Below, in pieces: positions 1 through 12,300 of a stretch of DNA of 64,000 nucleotides. The DNA is from Clytia hemisphaerica (taxonomy: Eukaryota; Cnidaria; Hydrozoa; Leptothecata; Clytiidae). The stretch covers positions 436,139-500,138 of the forward strand of contig CACVBU010000259.1 of NCBI GenBank assembly GCA_902728285.1. Reading direction: 5' to 3'. The notes under the pieces are model-generated. The model was not told the DNA's origin. It was given only the letters and a program-made list of their open reading frames with translations, and ran no database searches. The position numbers and the translations under genes were made by a program. How positions within the stretch are numbered: the stretch's first letter is position 1; each line of letters begins with the position of its first letter.

Positions 1-1611
1 TTGGTTAGGTTGTGGTTGTGGTTGCTTTGGTTTACTGAACACTTTAGCATATTGGTCGGCTAAGAGATCAGCCATTTCTTTGCTTCTTTGTGTAAGTTCT
101 TCATTGCAATTCAATAGGGGTCCGATATTAGACCGAATTTTCGATTTCTTTTTTGCATAGGTAAAGAAATATTTTGAATTCTTTTTAATTGAGTCAATCA
201 CTTTGCTTTCCACGTGACGCTTTGACTCATTAAAAGATTTTTGAAGTTTTTTCTCAATTTGTAAAAGTTCATCTTTTATCTTGTCTTTCTTGGATTTGGA
301 GTTGGTGTGTAAAAGTTTTTTTGTAATTTTTCTTCTTCTTTTTGTAAGAGAGTGACGGTATCTCTCAGCTTTTGATTTCGTTTTTGATATGATCTTGGCC
401 TTCACGGGAACTCTGCTTTCGCATATTCTGTAGCACATGTTGTTGAAGGTTTCCAAAATAACATCTGGGTCTTCAGTATCGAACTCACTTGGCCAGTTGA
501 CATATTTGAGATCATCTTTAATAGTTTCCCAATCAATGTCATCAGCAAAATAATTCAGTGTGTTGAATTTTGTGCGTGGCTCTTGTTGATCGTCGTCCAG
601 AAAGGAGTTTTGAACTTTCAGAGTTGTTGATACAAGTACAATTTTGTGATGTGATGTGCTTTGCAATACAGGTACTGTTGTGTAGCTGTGTATTATTTGT
701 TCGTTGTTAGTGAAAACAAGGTCTAATGTATTTCCGTCCTTGTGTGTCGGCAAATCGATATATTGTGACATGAAGAATTCGTTGCAAAACTGATTCAAAG
801 AGTTTAGAATAAGACGGTCGTTGATAGTACATCCTGATTTTGGAAGGCCCTCAGGCCAAGTTGCTTTTGGAAGGTTGAAATCACCTCCAAAAATGATATT
901 TGGTACGGTTTCTAACTTTGAAAGTGCATTTTTTACACCATTGATAGGAATGATAAAATCATTTGCGGTTGAAGGATTACCATTTGCTTTGTCGTCAGGT
1001 TGTCGGTAGACTACCAGGATAGCCAGATTTTCGATGCTTGAGTATAGGCAAAGAAGTTGTACACTGGGCGAGGAGTGAGAATAGATTTTTTCGCATGAAG
1101 CTGCAATATCATCCCTGACATAAAAACAAACTCCACCAGTAAATCTGCCTCTAGATTTCTTCTTTCTTGTTGAATCACATCGGAAGGGAGCGAAACCTTC
1201 TACTTTAAGTTCTGCGTCTTTATGGTTATATAACCAAGTTTCTGACAATCCAACAAAAAGTTGGTTTTCATTACAAACATTATCTTTAATAAAGGGAACT
1301 TTGCTGGGTACTGTTTGTGGACAAAGCCCTTGTATGTTAAAAAATGCAAAGCTATTCACTACTGGAATGTTTGCATTGGGTTGAATGGTAGTTGAGGGAT
1401 TTGGAATGGTGGTCTGAGTGGTAGTCCTTGTGGGGGTATCAGATGAGTCTGTTGTGGAGGTATTTGGTGAGTCTGTTGTTGAGGTAATTGATGAGTCTGT
1501 TGTAGGTTTTGTACTTGAAATTGAATGTCTTGGATTTTCTGTCCCAGTGTTTCCAGAATTTCTTCCTTCAACAGACGAATCATATCTAAAAAATGACCAG
1601 GCTCTTGTTTG
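1..1611 (-). CDS. LINE ORF2, partial: EEP endonuclease part, runs off the left edge
   Basis: The frame is open from 1611 to base 1. It encodes an apurinic-like endonuclease (EEP) of a non-LTR retrotransposon. Visible motifs in order are FFNIQGL, GLSETWLYNHKD, FTGGVCFYVRDD, VVYRQPDD, FGGDFNLPKATWP, NTLDLVFTN and STSHHKIVL. A basic linker (KAKIISKTKSKAERYRH, then a KRRRKITKK stretch) follows, as is usual between EEP and reverse transcriptase (RT). The RT would lie left of the window. The frame overlaps the end of ORF1 by about 250 bases and has no ATG before the EEP domain, so its start is unresolved. No stop or frameshift is seen in the visible part, so this copy may be young or recently intact. 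It belongs to a different family from the + strand LINE that follows. Confidence 0.85.
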
Positions 1612-1967
1612 TTATTGTTTGATTGTTTGTTATTGTGCACTACACTACTTTTCACAGTTGGAGGTTGTCTTTTTGTTCCTTTTACATGAGCAAAACGACA
1701 GGATTCTGAAAAGCATTCTCCTTTCCGAAGGGAATCTAAACACATTTTTGGATGAAAGTCCTTGCATTTAGTTCCAAGGTTACATCCTCTTGGTTGCCTT
1801 GTTCCATGTTGTGTGAACTTGCGACACGTTTTAGGGTGAGTGTAGTTGCATTCCTTTCCTTTTAGGCCATGCTTGCATGTTCCACTTTTGTAAAATTTGC
1901 AGATTTGGGATTTCTTTTCATTATCTTTGATTTCGCCTCTTCTTGTTTTGTTTTGATCGGGAGAATG
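1359..1967 (-). CDS. LINE ORF1 with three CCCH zinc fingers, 5'-truncated
   Basis: The open frame runs from 1967 to a TAG at 1359-1361. Read on the minus strand it shows three CCCH-type zinc fingers in a row: C-X7-C-X8-C-X3-H (CKFYKSGTCKHG), C-X13-C-X5-C-X3-H (CNLGTKCKDFH) and C-X8-C-X4-C-X3-H (CFSESCRFAH). After them come a short amphipathic helix (MIRLLKEEILETLGQKI) and a Gln/Pro-rich tail with repeated QQTHQIPP units. Such ORF1 proteins are thought to bind the element's own RNA. An in-frame TAA at 1968-1970 and the nearby junction with the next LINE suggest that the N-terminus is lost. The first internal ATG is at 1745, but it would drop the first two fingers. Confidence 0.75.
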   Translation of the reverse strand, partial: HSPDQNKTRRGEIKDNEKKSQICKFYKSGTCKHGLKGKECNYTHPKTCRKFTQHGTRQPRGCNLGTKCKDFHPKMCLDSLRKGECFSESCRFAHVKGTKRQPPTVKSSVVHNNKQSNNNKQEPGHFLDMIRLLKEEILETLGQKIQDIQFQVQNLQQTHQLPQQQTHQIPPQQTHLIPPQGLPLRPPFQIPQLPFNPMQTFQ

Positions 1968-1974
1968 TTATAGC

Positions 1975-4900
1975 GTGCCAATTGCAATTTGAGCAAAACT
2001 TCTTAATATAGGTAATATCAATTTTCCTGCTTGTTTTACTTTTACTTTTTACATTTACAATTGTCATGTTAACGAGGAGAGTTTGGAGTGGCTTTGTCCA
2101 GGTTGTGCACTGGCAGATATTTCGAACAGTCTCTTTGACACCTCAATCTCTTCTTGCAGTTCCGCTTCAAGTATTGAAAACAATCTTCCAAAGAAAAAAG
2201 TCAGTAAGCTTCGAATTGTTATCTGTAACTTTCAAAGTATTTACAACAAAAATGAAGAACTTTCAAATTATCTCATTACAAATGATATAGACATTTTGAT
2301 TGGGACTGAAACACACCTATCTTGTAACATTCTTAACTCTGAGCTTATCCCAAAAACAGGCTATCAAATTGTTCATCGGTGTGACCGTAATGATGGGTAC
2401 GGAGGCGTTATCATCATCGCAAAGGAATCTTTGATCACTGAACCCATAAAGGCTTCTAACAGTCATCAAATAATCGCTGTAAAAGTGGAGACATTCCAGA
2501 AGCCCATAATCATCTCATCTTGCTATCGATCACCAAACAGCTCAATTCAGGAAAACAATGACCTTGTCCAATCAATAAACAACCTGTCCAAAAAATTCAA
2601 ATCAAACCCTCAGTTTATCGGAGGAGATTTCAATCTACCAGATGTTGATTGGGAGTCATACACAATTACTGGATCTCAATACCCTCGAGCACTGAATGAG
2701 CAATATCTTGAGGCATTTGACATAAACAGTCTTTCCCAAGCTGTCAATTTTCCAACCAGACAAAAATCTATCTTAGACCTACTCATTACCAACAGACCGT
2801 CCTTCATCGAAAGCTGCAGACCAACACCAGGTTTTGGAGATCACCAGACAGCTGTTCTTGCTGACGTTTATTGCCACCCTAAAAGACAGCGACCTGTACA
2901 ACGAAAAATCTACCTCTGGAACCGTGCTAACTTCGACCAGATGAAGCAAGATGTAAGACAAGCGTCAGACCAATTCTTGGAAAACGAAACAACCGATACA
3001 CCGATCAATAACTTGTGGTTAAAATTCAAAAATATCATTACCACTGCTCAAGAAAGCAATGTACCGTGCAAAAATTCAACTAAACGATACAACCAACGGT
3101 GGTTTAACCAATCATGTAGACGTGCTGTTCGAAAAAAGCAAAGATTATATAATAGATACAAACGCACAAAGCAATCAGCTGACTGGAACAAATACATAAA
3201 AGCTGCAAAGAAAGCAAGATTGACTTGTAAACAAACTTGTGATAAATTTATCAACGACAATTTTTTATCAGAACACAAATCAAATCCGAAAAAGTTCTAC
3301 AGTTACATCAAATCGAAAAAGCAGGATAATATCGGAATCACTTCTTTGCTCTCAAATGGAAATACTTTTACTGATGACACTCAAATTGCAAAAATCCTCA
3401 ATAATCAATTTCTGAGTGTTTTTTCAGAAGATGACGGCCGAACACCAGATATAAAAGGAAATACCTGTCCACCCATCAGTGAATTAGAAATAACACAAAA
3501 TGGTGTTCAAAAATTACTTTCAGAGCTCAACCCCAGCAAAGCTAATGGACCAGATCAAATTTCCACCAGAATTTTGAAGGAGTGTGCTGATATAATAAGT
3601 AAACCCCTTACTCTCATCTTTCAAGCTTCGCTGAAGCAATCAAAAATTCCAGATGACTGGCGCAAAGCAACCATTACTCCGCTATATAAAGGCAACAACA
3701 AAAGCAGATCAAACCCTGAAAGCTACCGCCCTGTGAGCCTAACGTCTGTACTATGTAAAACACTCGAACACATAATTCACAGTCACATAATCAACCATTT
3801 AGAGCAGCAAAACATCCTCACTGACCGACAACATGGATTTAGAAAGAAACGATCCTGTGAGACACAATTAGTAAAAACTGTTAATGATCTAGTCAAGATA
3901 TTGAATGAAAAAGGGCAAACTGATGCTATACTTTTGGACTTCAGTAAAGCTTTCGACAAAGTTTGTCACCGCAAGTTACTTTTAAAGCTAAGCTTCTATG
4001 GAATCAAAAACAACTTGTTGACTTGGATAGAGGATTTTCTCAGTAACCGAACCCAAAAAGTACTCGTTAGAGGCGTAGAATCACCAGAGGGAAAAGTAAC
4101 ATCCGGAGTCCCACAAGGATCGGTACTGGGACCCCTGCTGTTTTTAGTATATATAAATGACATATCATTAGCAGTCACATCCTCAGAGATAAGTCTTTTT
4201 GCTGATGACGCTCTACTTTACAAATCCATCAAATCAATCAAAGATGCCAGAGATCTGCAAAATGACATGAACCACCTTACCCAATGGGAAAAGGACTGGT
4301 CCATGGAGTTTAATGCTGACAAATGTAAAGTCCTGCGATTTACAAATAAACACAAAAAAACTGAAGAAACATATTCAATCCATGGCTACAATCTCGAATT
4401 GGTAAAATCAGCTAAATATCTAGGAGTGATCTTGGATAGCAAATTAACATTCAACAAACATATCACAACAACGTCTGCAAAGGCTCATAACTGTCGACAT
4501 TTTTTGCAACGAAATCTTCGAATGTGTGACAAGGAAGTTAAACTCCAATGCTACAAAACCTTTGTACGACCCATAATCGAATATGCATCAATAGTATGGG
4601 ACCCAGTAGGAAATCTAAAACTCAATCGACACATAGAGTCTGTACAACGAAAATCAGCTAGATGGATTTCTAATCAATGGCAACGAGAAGCCTCTCCAAC
4701 TAGTATGATTAAGAACCTTGACCTGCAAACATTGGAGCAGAGGCGTACAGTCAAGCGCTTAACATCTCTCTACCAGTTTCACCATGGAATCAAGTTCATG
4801 CCTCCTAATACCATTAAACCTCAGAGATGCAATGATCTTCGATTTCAGCCAATCCAAGGTGCAATTCAACGGTATACCTACTCCTTCTACCCATACACAA

Positions 4901-5451
4901 TCAAAGAATGGAATATGCTTTCAGCTGGTCTGGTTAATGCTGAGTCGTTAGATATATTTAATGATAAATTAGTGGCCTTCCTCAAATAGATTATTTTCTT
5001 AAGTTTGCTTCAAATCTCAGTGTTAATTAATCTTGTCTTGTCTTATCAAGTTTTCAAAATTCTTTCAGTGATGCGTGATTCAATTCAACCTTGCAATCTA
5101 ATTTATTTCAATTTATCTTATGTTTTATATATTAGTTAATAAAATGTTTTTACTCAGAATTGTTTTTATCCTTCACATATTTTTATCGTTCACATTTTTA
5201 GCCTTTTAGTTTGTTTTCAATGTCAATACAGCCATGTAGCTCTTTTTGGTAACCAATTAAATTCCTCAGTAATCTAAGTTCTTTTTTCTGCAATATTCAA
5301 TTACCTCTTAATCCAAAGTGGTTGCCTTTTTATTAAATTCTAGATTTTATTATATTTAGATAGATTTTATTTTATTACCATTTTATTTTACATTCAGGAA
5401 ATTGTACGTATGTACCCTATGAATTATTGAATAGAAATAGAAATAGAAATT
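1975..5451 (+). mobile_element. CR1/L2-like LINE, 5'-truncated, 3'-complete
   Basis: This is a non-LTR retrotransposon copy with one long ORF, about 0.45 kb of 3' UTR and a terminal short tandem repeat. The end at 5431-5451 is a run of AGAAAT units, the kind of short-repeat 3' end used by CR1/L2-type elements instead of poly(A). The left boundary is approximate; it abuts the oppositely oriented LINE near 1970-2000. The same AGAAAT-type tail ends a tRNA-like SINE at 53.39-53.63 kb. Confidence 0.8.
1993..4989 (+). CDS. LINE ORF2: PHD remnant, EEP endonuclease, reverse transcriptase
   Basis: Open frame of nearly 1,000 codons ending at TAG 4987-4989. It begins with the C-terminal half of a PHD-type zinc finger (YNCHV, then EWLCPGC). 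The EEP domain follows: VICNFQSIYNKN, GTETHLS, GGDFNLPDVDW, LDLLITNRP and GFGDHQTAV, where the usual S-D-H box is GDH. The RT comes next: NPSKANGPDQIS (finger), LDFSKAFDKVCH, SGVPQGSVLGPLLFLVYIND and the catalytic FADDALLY, then the thumb (YLGVILDSKLTFNKHI). There is no RNase H. No in-frame ATG precedes the EEP domain; counting from the PHD end gives about 970 residues. The catalytic residues look intact, so the enzyme may be functional even though the copy is 5'-truncated. Confidence 0.9.
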   Translation, partial: AKLLNIGNINFPACFTFTFYIYNCHVNEESLEWLCPGCALADISNSLFDTSISSCSSASSIENNLPKKKVSKLRIVICNFQSIYNKNEELSNYLITNDIDILIGTETHLSCNILNSELIPKTGYQIVHRCDRNDGYGGVIIIAKESLITEPIKASNSHQIIAVKVETFQKPIIISSCYRSPNSSIQENNDLVQSINNLSKKFKSNPQFIGGDFNLPDVDWESYTITGSQYPRALNEQYLEAFDINSLSQAVNFPTRQKSILDLLITNRPSFIESCRPTPGFGDHQTAVLADVYCHPKRQRPVQRKIYLWNRANFDQMKQDVRQASDQFLENETTDTPINNLWLKFKNIITTAQESNVPCKNSTKRYNQRWFNQSCRRAVRKKQRLYNRYKRTKQSADWNKYIKAAKKARLTCKQTCDKFINDNFLSEHKSNPKKFYSYIKSKKQDNIGITSLLSNGNTFTDDTQIAKILNNQFLSVFSEDDGRTPDIKGNTCPPISELEITQNGVQKLLSELNPSKANGPDQISTRILKECADIISKPLTLIFQASLKQSKIPDDWRKATITPLYKGNNKSRSNPESYRPVSLTSVLCKTLEHIIHSHIINHLEQQNILTDRQHGFRKKRSCETQLVKTVNDLVKILNEKGQTDAILLDFSKAFDKVCHRKLLLKLSFYGIKNNLLTWIEDFLSNRTQKVLVRGVESPEGKVTSGVPQGSVLGPLLFLVYINDISLAVTSSEISLFADDALLYKSIKSIKDARDLQNDMNHLTQWEKDWSMEFNADKCKVLRFTNKHKKTEETYSIHGYNLELVKSAKYLGVILDSKLTFNKHITTTSAKAHNCRHFLQRNLRMCDKEVKLQCYKTFVRPIIEYASIVWDPVGNLKLNRHIESVQRKSARWISNQWQREASPTSMIKNLDLQTLEQRRTVKRLTSLYQFHHGIKFMPPNTIKPQRCNDLRFQPIQGAIQRYTYSFYPYTIKEWNMLSAGLVNAESLDIFNDKLVAFLK

Positions 5452-5507
5452 TACTTGCATCCACTGAAGTGTGGAGTAATTAGTTATACAAAAGACTACT
5501 GTTGCAT

Positions 5508-5840
5508 CCCGGGGGGGGTACTAGGGTTGCGAGCTGACGGGGGGGTGACGCCAGACTTTCGAACTTTGGACCCTTACCGGGACTAAAAAGGAGAAAACAA
5601 AGGAAAATTTTGGGAATTTTGCGACCCTTAGCGGGACAAATTTGACCAATTTTGACCAAATTTCGATCTTTCAGGGGGTAAAAAGTTTAAATTTTCCAAT
5701 TTTTCGACCCTTAGTGGGACTGAAATTTGATTTTCTGATTTTTCCGACCCTTAGCGAGCGGGACTTTGGAAGTCCAAAAAAGGTACCCTTAAGGGCGGCA
5801 CATACCGTACCCTCCATTTGCCTAAGTACCCCCCCCCGGG
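5508..5840 (+). mobile_element. G-run TIR MITE with 8-bp target duplication TGTTGCAT
   Basis: Termini are CCCGGGGGGGGTACT and its complement. They are flanked on both sides by an exact TGTTGCAT (5500-5507 and 5841-5848). An 8-bp duplication is the hallmark of hAT and a few related superfamilies. There is no coding capacity. The interior repeats a word of the form CGACCCTTAGCGGGAC about five times (near 5570, 5623, 5704, 5745 and 5785). It ends with CCCTTAAGGG, like the element at 60.3 kb. Strand is arbitrary. Confidence 0.8.
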
Positions 5841-6120
5841 TGTTGCATTTGCCTAAATAATCCAAGATGAGGTGCCGTTGTTCATGATCTCTTCATGATA
5901 TTCATGAGCTCTCTCTCTTTCACACTATCACAGCAATTTCAGTTCATTCAGAAAATATAATTTGCATCAATCATCAATTTGAAAACAATCAATCACCAAC
6001 TCTATCAGCATTAGCAATCTATCTAACAACTCAAAGTTTTCTTACCTACTCCTTTTGAGCATGACTAACTACTCTGTAAACTGCAGACTGGAACAGCAGG
6101 CTGCTTTGTATTTTCATCCC

Positions 6121-6319
6121 GATTAACTTCGCGCGCAAAATTCGGGAATTTCGGGGAATTTCGGGAAAAACGGGGAAAATTAAAAGGACGCGCATCTCAA
6201 TCTATCCCACAATACTTTTCTCGCATGATGTAATCTCCCCTCATGTGCGTCGCCTTCGATTCAAACGTGCTGAAACTTTGTGGAATTCATCAAAAACTGT
6301 GGAAAAAAGGTTAGGGAAA
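6121..6319 (+). promoter_or_regulatory. Probable Caprin core promoter and 5' UTR
   Basis: This stretch just upstream of the Caprin start is locally richer in CpG than its surroundings (CGCGCGC at 6130). It carries three copies of a TTCGGG(G)AA-like word between 6140 and 6175. No TATA box is clear. An in-frame ATG at 6245 would add 25 basic residues ahead of the conserved MPSAS start. The transcription start cannot be placed from sequence alone. Confidence 0.35.
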
Positions 6320-9300
6320 ATGCCAAGCGCCTCATCAAAACCCCAAGCATCTCAACAACAGGTTGCCACTGTGGATATTCTCCAGGAACCTATCAAGTCT
6401 GCCCTTTCTGTTGCTGATAAGAAGCTTAGAAACTTGGAAAAGCGAAGAGTAAGTTTTTTTTAAATAATCTTTAATATCCATCATAATATCTTACGACAAA
6501 TACTTGACAAGCCACTGTTCACTTACATGGTACCTTTCCCCGTTCTTTTCTCACATATTGATTTAAACATTTATGAGATGCTTTTATCACTGAACCCTGG
6601 CTTAACCCAGGTAAAATTGGATATTTAAAGGTGCTGCTAGTCTGGGAAAAAACTCTACTGATAGCTCATTGTGGGGGCTTGAGGATCATTATCAGCTAGG
6701 GTTAAGGTTGGAGCTCAAGAGTTATAACATAAGGCCATCATAGGGCCAATGGCCCTCTACTGTAAGGATAACCTGAGATCAGATTGTGATTGTTTTCTGC
6801 CCACCACGTTGAAGCTCTAAAAAGGGATGGTTGAAAACATAACAATCTGACGAATATAATATCTCAAACAGTCAAAGTCTTCAAAACGCGCTTGTTTAAA
6901 AGGACTGGGAGTGACAACAAAGTTGCGTGATTGTGTTTATGAATAGGGCGCTGTATCAACAAAAGAGTGTTGAATAACAGAGTTTTGGCATGCTCTGATG
7001 ACGCAGGCAGTTGGGTATTTAAGATAAAAACAACAATTATTGCTCTTTTCGGCAACCATTGCCGAAAGCGGCAACTTTTTTAACAATGAAATGTCGAGTT
7101 AACAGAAATGTGCTGTCCTTATAAGGGCAAAGATGTCAGAGCTCAATAACATGAAAAGTTCTAAAATGAGATGTAAAAAGAAACACAGCTAGAAGGAGAA
7201 AACAGAACCCCTGTTGTAAGTCTGTTTACATTATGTCTCAATTTTTGTAGTCTGCATTCTGACAGAAACCAGTTGAAAACAAAAATAAAATAAAAAATTG
7301 CTGTTTTCGGAAAAGAGCAATAATTGCCGTTTTTATCTTTCTTAAACACCCAATGGTGCCAACTTATGAGAATCGAAATGCGGGACAACGAGCGAGCAAA
7401 GGGAGAGAGAAAAATTGAGCTGGGGGCTTGGAACCCAATGGGGCTGTTAGGGGGCAGAGCGCCCTAGTAAAATTTTTTGGGCCTTAAATGACATAGGCAT
7501 GGCTAAAACAATACAAAATTAGAAATAAAGCAAAATATTCAACCAGATAATTGTTTATCTTCTTCTAAAAACACTGTTGTGGAGCAATACTGTATAGCAA
7601 TAGCCTCAATAAATATATTAGGTGTACTGGACATGATTCATCATGTAGTACTATTAACATCTCTGTCCAACGCGTATCCGATGTATCGAATACGGACGCA
7701 CGCAATTGGACGGACCGTTACGAAGCGAAGAGAAAAAACGAGGAAGTGACTTTGTGCTTGTGGAAACATATTTTTTGTAGCATTTCTATATTTTTACAAA
7801 TTTCTGAGTTCTCTCGAAAATGCGGGACATCTAAGGTATGCGGGCAGAACTCAGGACAAGAGATGTAGGACGGTTGGCAACTAAGCAATGGCATTTGATA
7901 GTGCTCTAGCTTGGTAATCATTGATCTTTTTGCATCTGGTGGGTTTGGATCCCATCTGGGTCAAATCTTAACGCATTCAACAAGCACAATGAAACTAAAT
8001 CGAATCTCAATTTAACATAATTGAATATCATTCAAAACTGGAAATTGTGTTAAAATTCAATTGTGTTCAATAGCCAAATTTTAATTGGTCAATTGTGACC
8101 CTCCAAGCAATATCAAAGACACAAAATTTAAGCAGGCAATTATTTGGTGTCGTTTTTGCTGGTAATCAAGCACCTAATTTTCGGAGTTCGCCGGTTTGGC
8201 GAGGTACTTAAATATACTTGATCAATTTCCATTTACGCTTTATCATAATTATCTCCAAGTCGGTCCAAAAAAAAACAAACGTAACTGCCAGTGAAAAACG
8301 CAAGTCTAGAAAAAAATCGTTTTTGCGTCAATATAATTTGATGAAGAACTTCCTTCTTTCTTAAATTTACATAAGAGTTGTACTTTAATATACTTGATCA
8401 ATTTCCATTTACGTTACGTTTTATAATAATTATCTCCAAGTCTGTCCAAAAAACAAACGTAACTGCCAGTGCCAGTGAAAAATGCAAGTCTAGAAAAAAA
8501 ATCATTTTTGCATCAATAATTTGATGAAGAAACTTTCGTCTTTCTCAAATTCACATAGGAGCTGTACTTCAATATACTTGATCAATTTCCATTTACTCTT
8601 CATCATAATTATCTCCATAAGTCGGCCCAAAAAAACAAAATGTAACTGCTAGTGAAAAACGCAAGTCTAGAAAAAAAACATTTTTGCATCAATATAATTT
8701 GATAAAGGACTTTGTTCCTTCTCAAATTTACATAGGAGCTGTACTTTAATATGCTTGATCAATTTCCATTTACTCTTCATCATAATTATCTCCATAAGTC
8801 GGCCCAAAAAAACAAAATGTAACTACTAGTGAAAAACGCAAGTCTAGAAAAAAAACATTTTTGCATCAATAATTTGATGAAGAAACTTTGGTCTTTCTCA
8901 AATTCACATAGGAGGAGCAGTACTTTAATATACTTGAACAATTTCCATTTACGCTTTATCAATATTATCTCCAAGTCCAGATATATTATATACACTCCAT
9001 CAAATTCCAGTAATTGTTGGTGGTTATCCTATATTCAAGTCCAAAATGAAAAAATATGTTTTCATGCTACAAAACAATGAGGTCTAGCAGGTAAAAAAAT
9101 AACTCGCAACACAATTCAGGAAAAAACTTGAGCAAATAAGTTAAGATCTTCATACTTTAAAGAAAAGAACATCCTAATAATCTAACTCCAGTGTTGTATC
9201 TTCCTTAGTTATAAGTTTAAAAGCCACTTCAACAAAATATAATGATTGTATAAATAAAAGCTGGCAAGAGAAAACAACGAACGAACGAAAAAGCACCGCC

Positions 9301-12300
9301 GTGGCAGCCATATTGAATTGTTTTTGACAAATATCGGGAAACCAAACTCGCCAAAGTTGCGACGGCTGGAAAAAAGGGGTTTGAAGGGTCATTGGGGCTT
9401 GAAGGGTCATCGGGGCTGACCAATAACAAGTGAAGTTGCATCGTGGCTTATTGCCCCTTTAATCTAAGAACAACAGAATGACAAAAGTTCAATCAGCTTA
9501 AACTAAACATTTAAAGTTTGATAAGTTCAACAACAATAATAGTTCAACAAATTTGGCAGTGGCTCCGTTGACAAATCCAATCTTGGGTAAGACTGTCGTG
9601 AAGGCTCAAAATAATAGCCTTTCCACTTTCAGGCTGAACAATTTTGGCGCTGGTTACTTATCGTTTTTCAAGGATCAATCAAAACTCAGATCCTCAACTT
9701 GTTTGTGTCAACTTATATTGTCTCAAGATTTTGTTTAATGAAATCCGACTAGTATTACCAAGCTAATCAAACTGTTAAGCTAAGGCTTCACTGAGCAATT
9801 TTTCATGTGCGTGCAATGCAATAATTGTTGCCAATTACGCTGCACGCGCCTGAAAAGAGTTTAAGAGCCTTTTTTTTAATCTTCAGAATAAAGAAAGTCT
9901 GATACCTCACCCTCTTAGATTTTGATGAAATTTTGACCAAATGATCTATCACACAAGAAAATAAGACTCTGAAAATTTTACCTTGATATCTCAAGTAGTT
10001 TTGCAGATAATAGTGTCTCAAAGATAGGCTACTAAGCGAAAATTGAATCCTAAAAATCAAGAACTCTGGTGGGGAGCAGACTTTGAAAGCCAATGAATTT
10101 TTATTCAAGTAAATTAGAAAGCTGATTTACAGTGGATTGTAAGAACTTTTTGTAGGGAATCAGAAAAAATCAAATTGAGTTTAAAAAATTTCCCCCGAAA
10201 ATCTCTAGCACCTCCTGTAGAAGGCTTCAAACTTTGCGCAATCTGGGTTTGGAAGCATTTTTAGCTGGCTGCTGATGGTCCTTTTGACTTTTTTGAAGCA
10301 AACTTTTGACCTGGAGTGGTTTAATGGTGGGTTTTGGCCACAAAAATAATAACCTTCGTAACCTTAAAATGACCAAAAAAATTGCTATTTTGGCAGATCT
10401 GGAGCAAAATTCAAGATGGCGTATCTTTTTAAGGCAGCACCAAATTTTTTTGAAACTTTCAGCAAGGCTTTCTTTGTAGGTTTAGTTAATAGCCTCAAAA
10501 AATCTCAGTGGGCTTTTGAAGTCTCTTAAAGATATGACCGGGTGAGGTATCACACCCTGAAGACTCTTTAAAAAAATGGCTCTTACAGGGATTTTTCTAA
10601 GCACTTTTTAACTACCGTATACCGGCAAAAATACTCAATCCAAGATTGAGTTATGAAACTCAATCCGAAATATAAAAAAAAAATTACAAGAAAAAAGTTT
10701 CAAAGCAGTTTTCTCAGAAACGCCAATTATTTGTTTTTAATCAGTAAAAAGTTTCGAAAAAGGCGATTTGATAAAATCGATCTTAGAAACACTCTTAAAA
10801 GTTTCGAAAAAAGCGAAAAAAGAAAGCGAAGAAGCAAAGAAAGCGATTTGATAAAAGTGATCTTAGAAACACTCTTAAAAGTTTCGAAAAAAGCGCTTTG
10901 ATAAAAGTGATCTTAGAAACACTCTTAAAAGTTTCGAAACAAGAATCGCAAAATTGCGACTAAATATTTCCTTAAAAATGAAGGTCATTATTGACATATA
11001 TAAAAAGGGATAATTAGCCTTAGTAAAAGAAAGGTGAGAGTTACAAGTTACGTGATTCTAAAGGTTCCTCCAAGTTCTTGTTTACGACTATGAGAATCAA
11101 ACAAATACAATTTTGAAATTGAGATGTAATTGCCTTCAATAACAAGGAAGTTTTTATCAATAATGTCATATTTGTCAGAAAGTATTTCAACAGAAAAATC
11201 AACTTGTCCAATGACAGTGATATCAAAGTAATTATTTTCAAAAATAATCCGAGGAAGCTCATAATTTAACAAAAATCTTTTAATTCCAGTATTTTTATAA
11301 AACTGGGTCTCCTTTGTAAAAAATGATCTAGATCATAATCTTTCCAAATATTAACACAACAAACTTTTGTCCAACATATTGAAAAAAATGTGTTAGTAGC
11401 ACACTGCTTACACGCAGTCTCTCCAAACATTTTGTGTGCCTGATTAAAGTTACCTTGGATTGTTTTTTCAAAAGTCATTTTCAAAAATCTTAGCGTTTTA
11501 TTAGCAAGAGCTTTAATCGTGAGAAAATAATATTTTAATCCACGAAAGTGGTAAAAAATACTTAGAGAAAATGGTACTATGAAAGCCCATTCTATACTCC
11601 TAAATGATAGTTGAAAGATCAGCAGTTGAGAGGGTTGATTAAAATAGAAATCAAAGCACACATAATGAAGTATACATATATATTTGTCCAGAAAGAATTG
11701 GCATGTTGTTTGCTTTGTTTTGGTGTTTAAAAATATGTACTTATCAGTCCTAAAAAAAATACAAATTTGAATATAACGAGGGCAATAAGTCTGGTTAAAT
11801 GTTACTTTATTCACAGGATTTAAGGATTACTGAAAAAATACTACTGCAGATGAACTAAACTAAAAAACTAAAACAATAAATTTACATTACGACAAAGTAA
11901 AAATTTATCTTTAATAGCAACAAAAAAAAATATGCCTCAAAGTTTTAAAGCATTTAAATAGCTTTAAACAGAGCTAGTCAGAGCTTCAATTCAGTTCAGT
12001 AGGTATAGAGAATTCAAGATTTGAAAACAGACACTGCATTGGTTTACAAGACTAGAGAAAGATGTCAACCATCCACACGGTTCATGAAAAAAATAAAGGT
12101 TCTCTTTTTTTTGGTAATCAATTCCAACAAACAACAATCAAGATACCCTAACAGGATCCCACGGTGTAAACATTATCAACCAACAAAACCCACACCACCA
12201 AAATTGTAAAAATAAGTCAATATAATTTCTACGACAATTTCTCGTAAAATGTTTTTTTTCCAACATTCTGATACCAATCTGCAATCATGACTGGAGTCAT

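Noticed and set aside
10653-10901. Lys/Arg-rich 82-codon ORF
   Set aside because: It is the 60-bp minisatellite and flanking A-rich DNA read in one frame, inside Caprin intron 1.
11266-11814. 182-codon minus-strand ORF
   Set aside because: Low-complexity, Phe/Tyr/Cys-rich translation of AT-rich intron. No motif, no start context and no homology that I can recognise.
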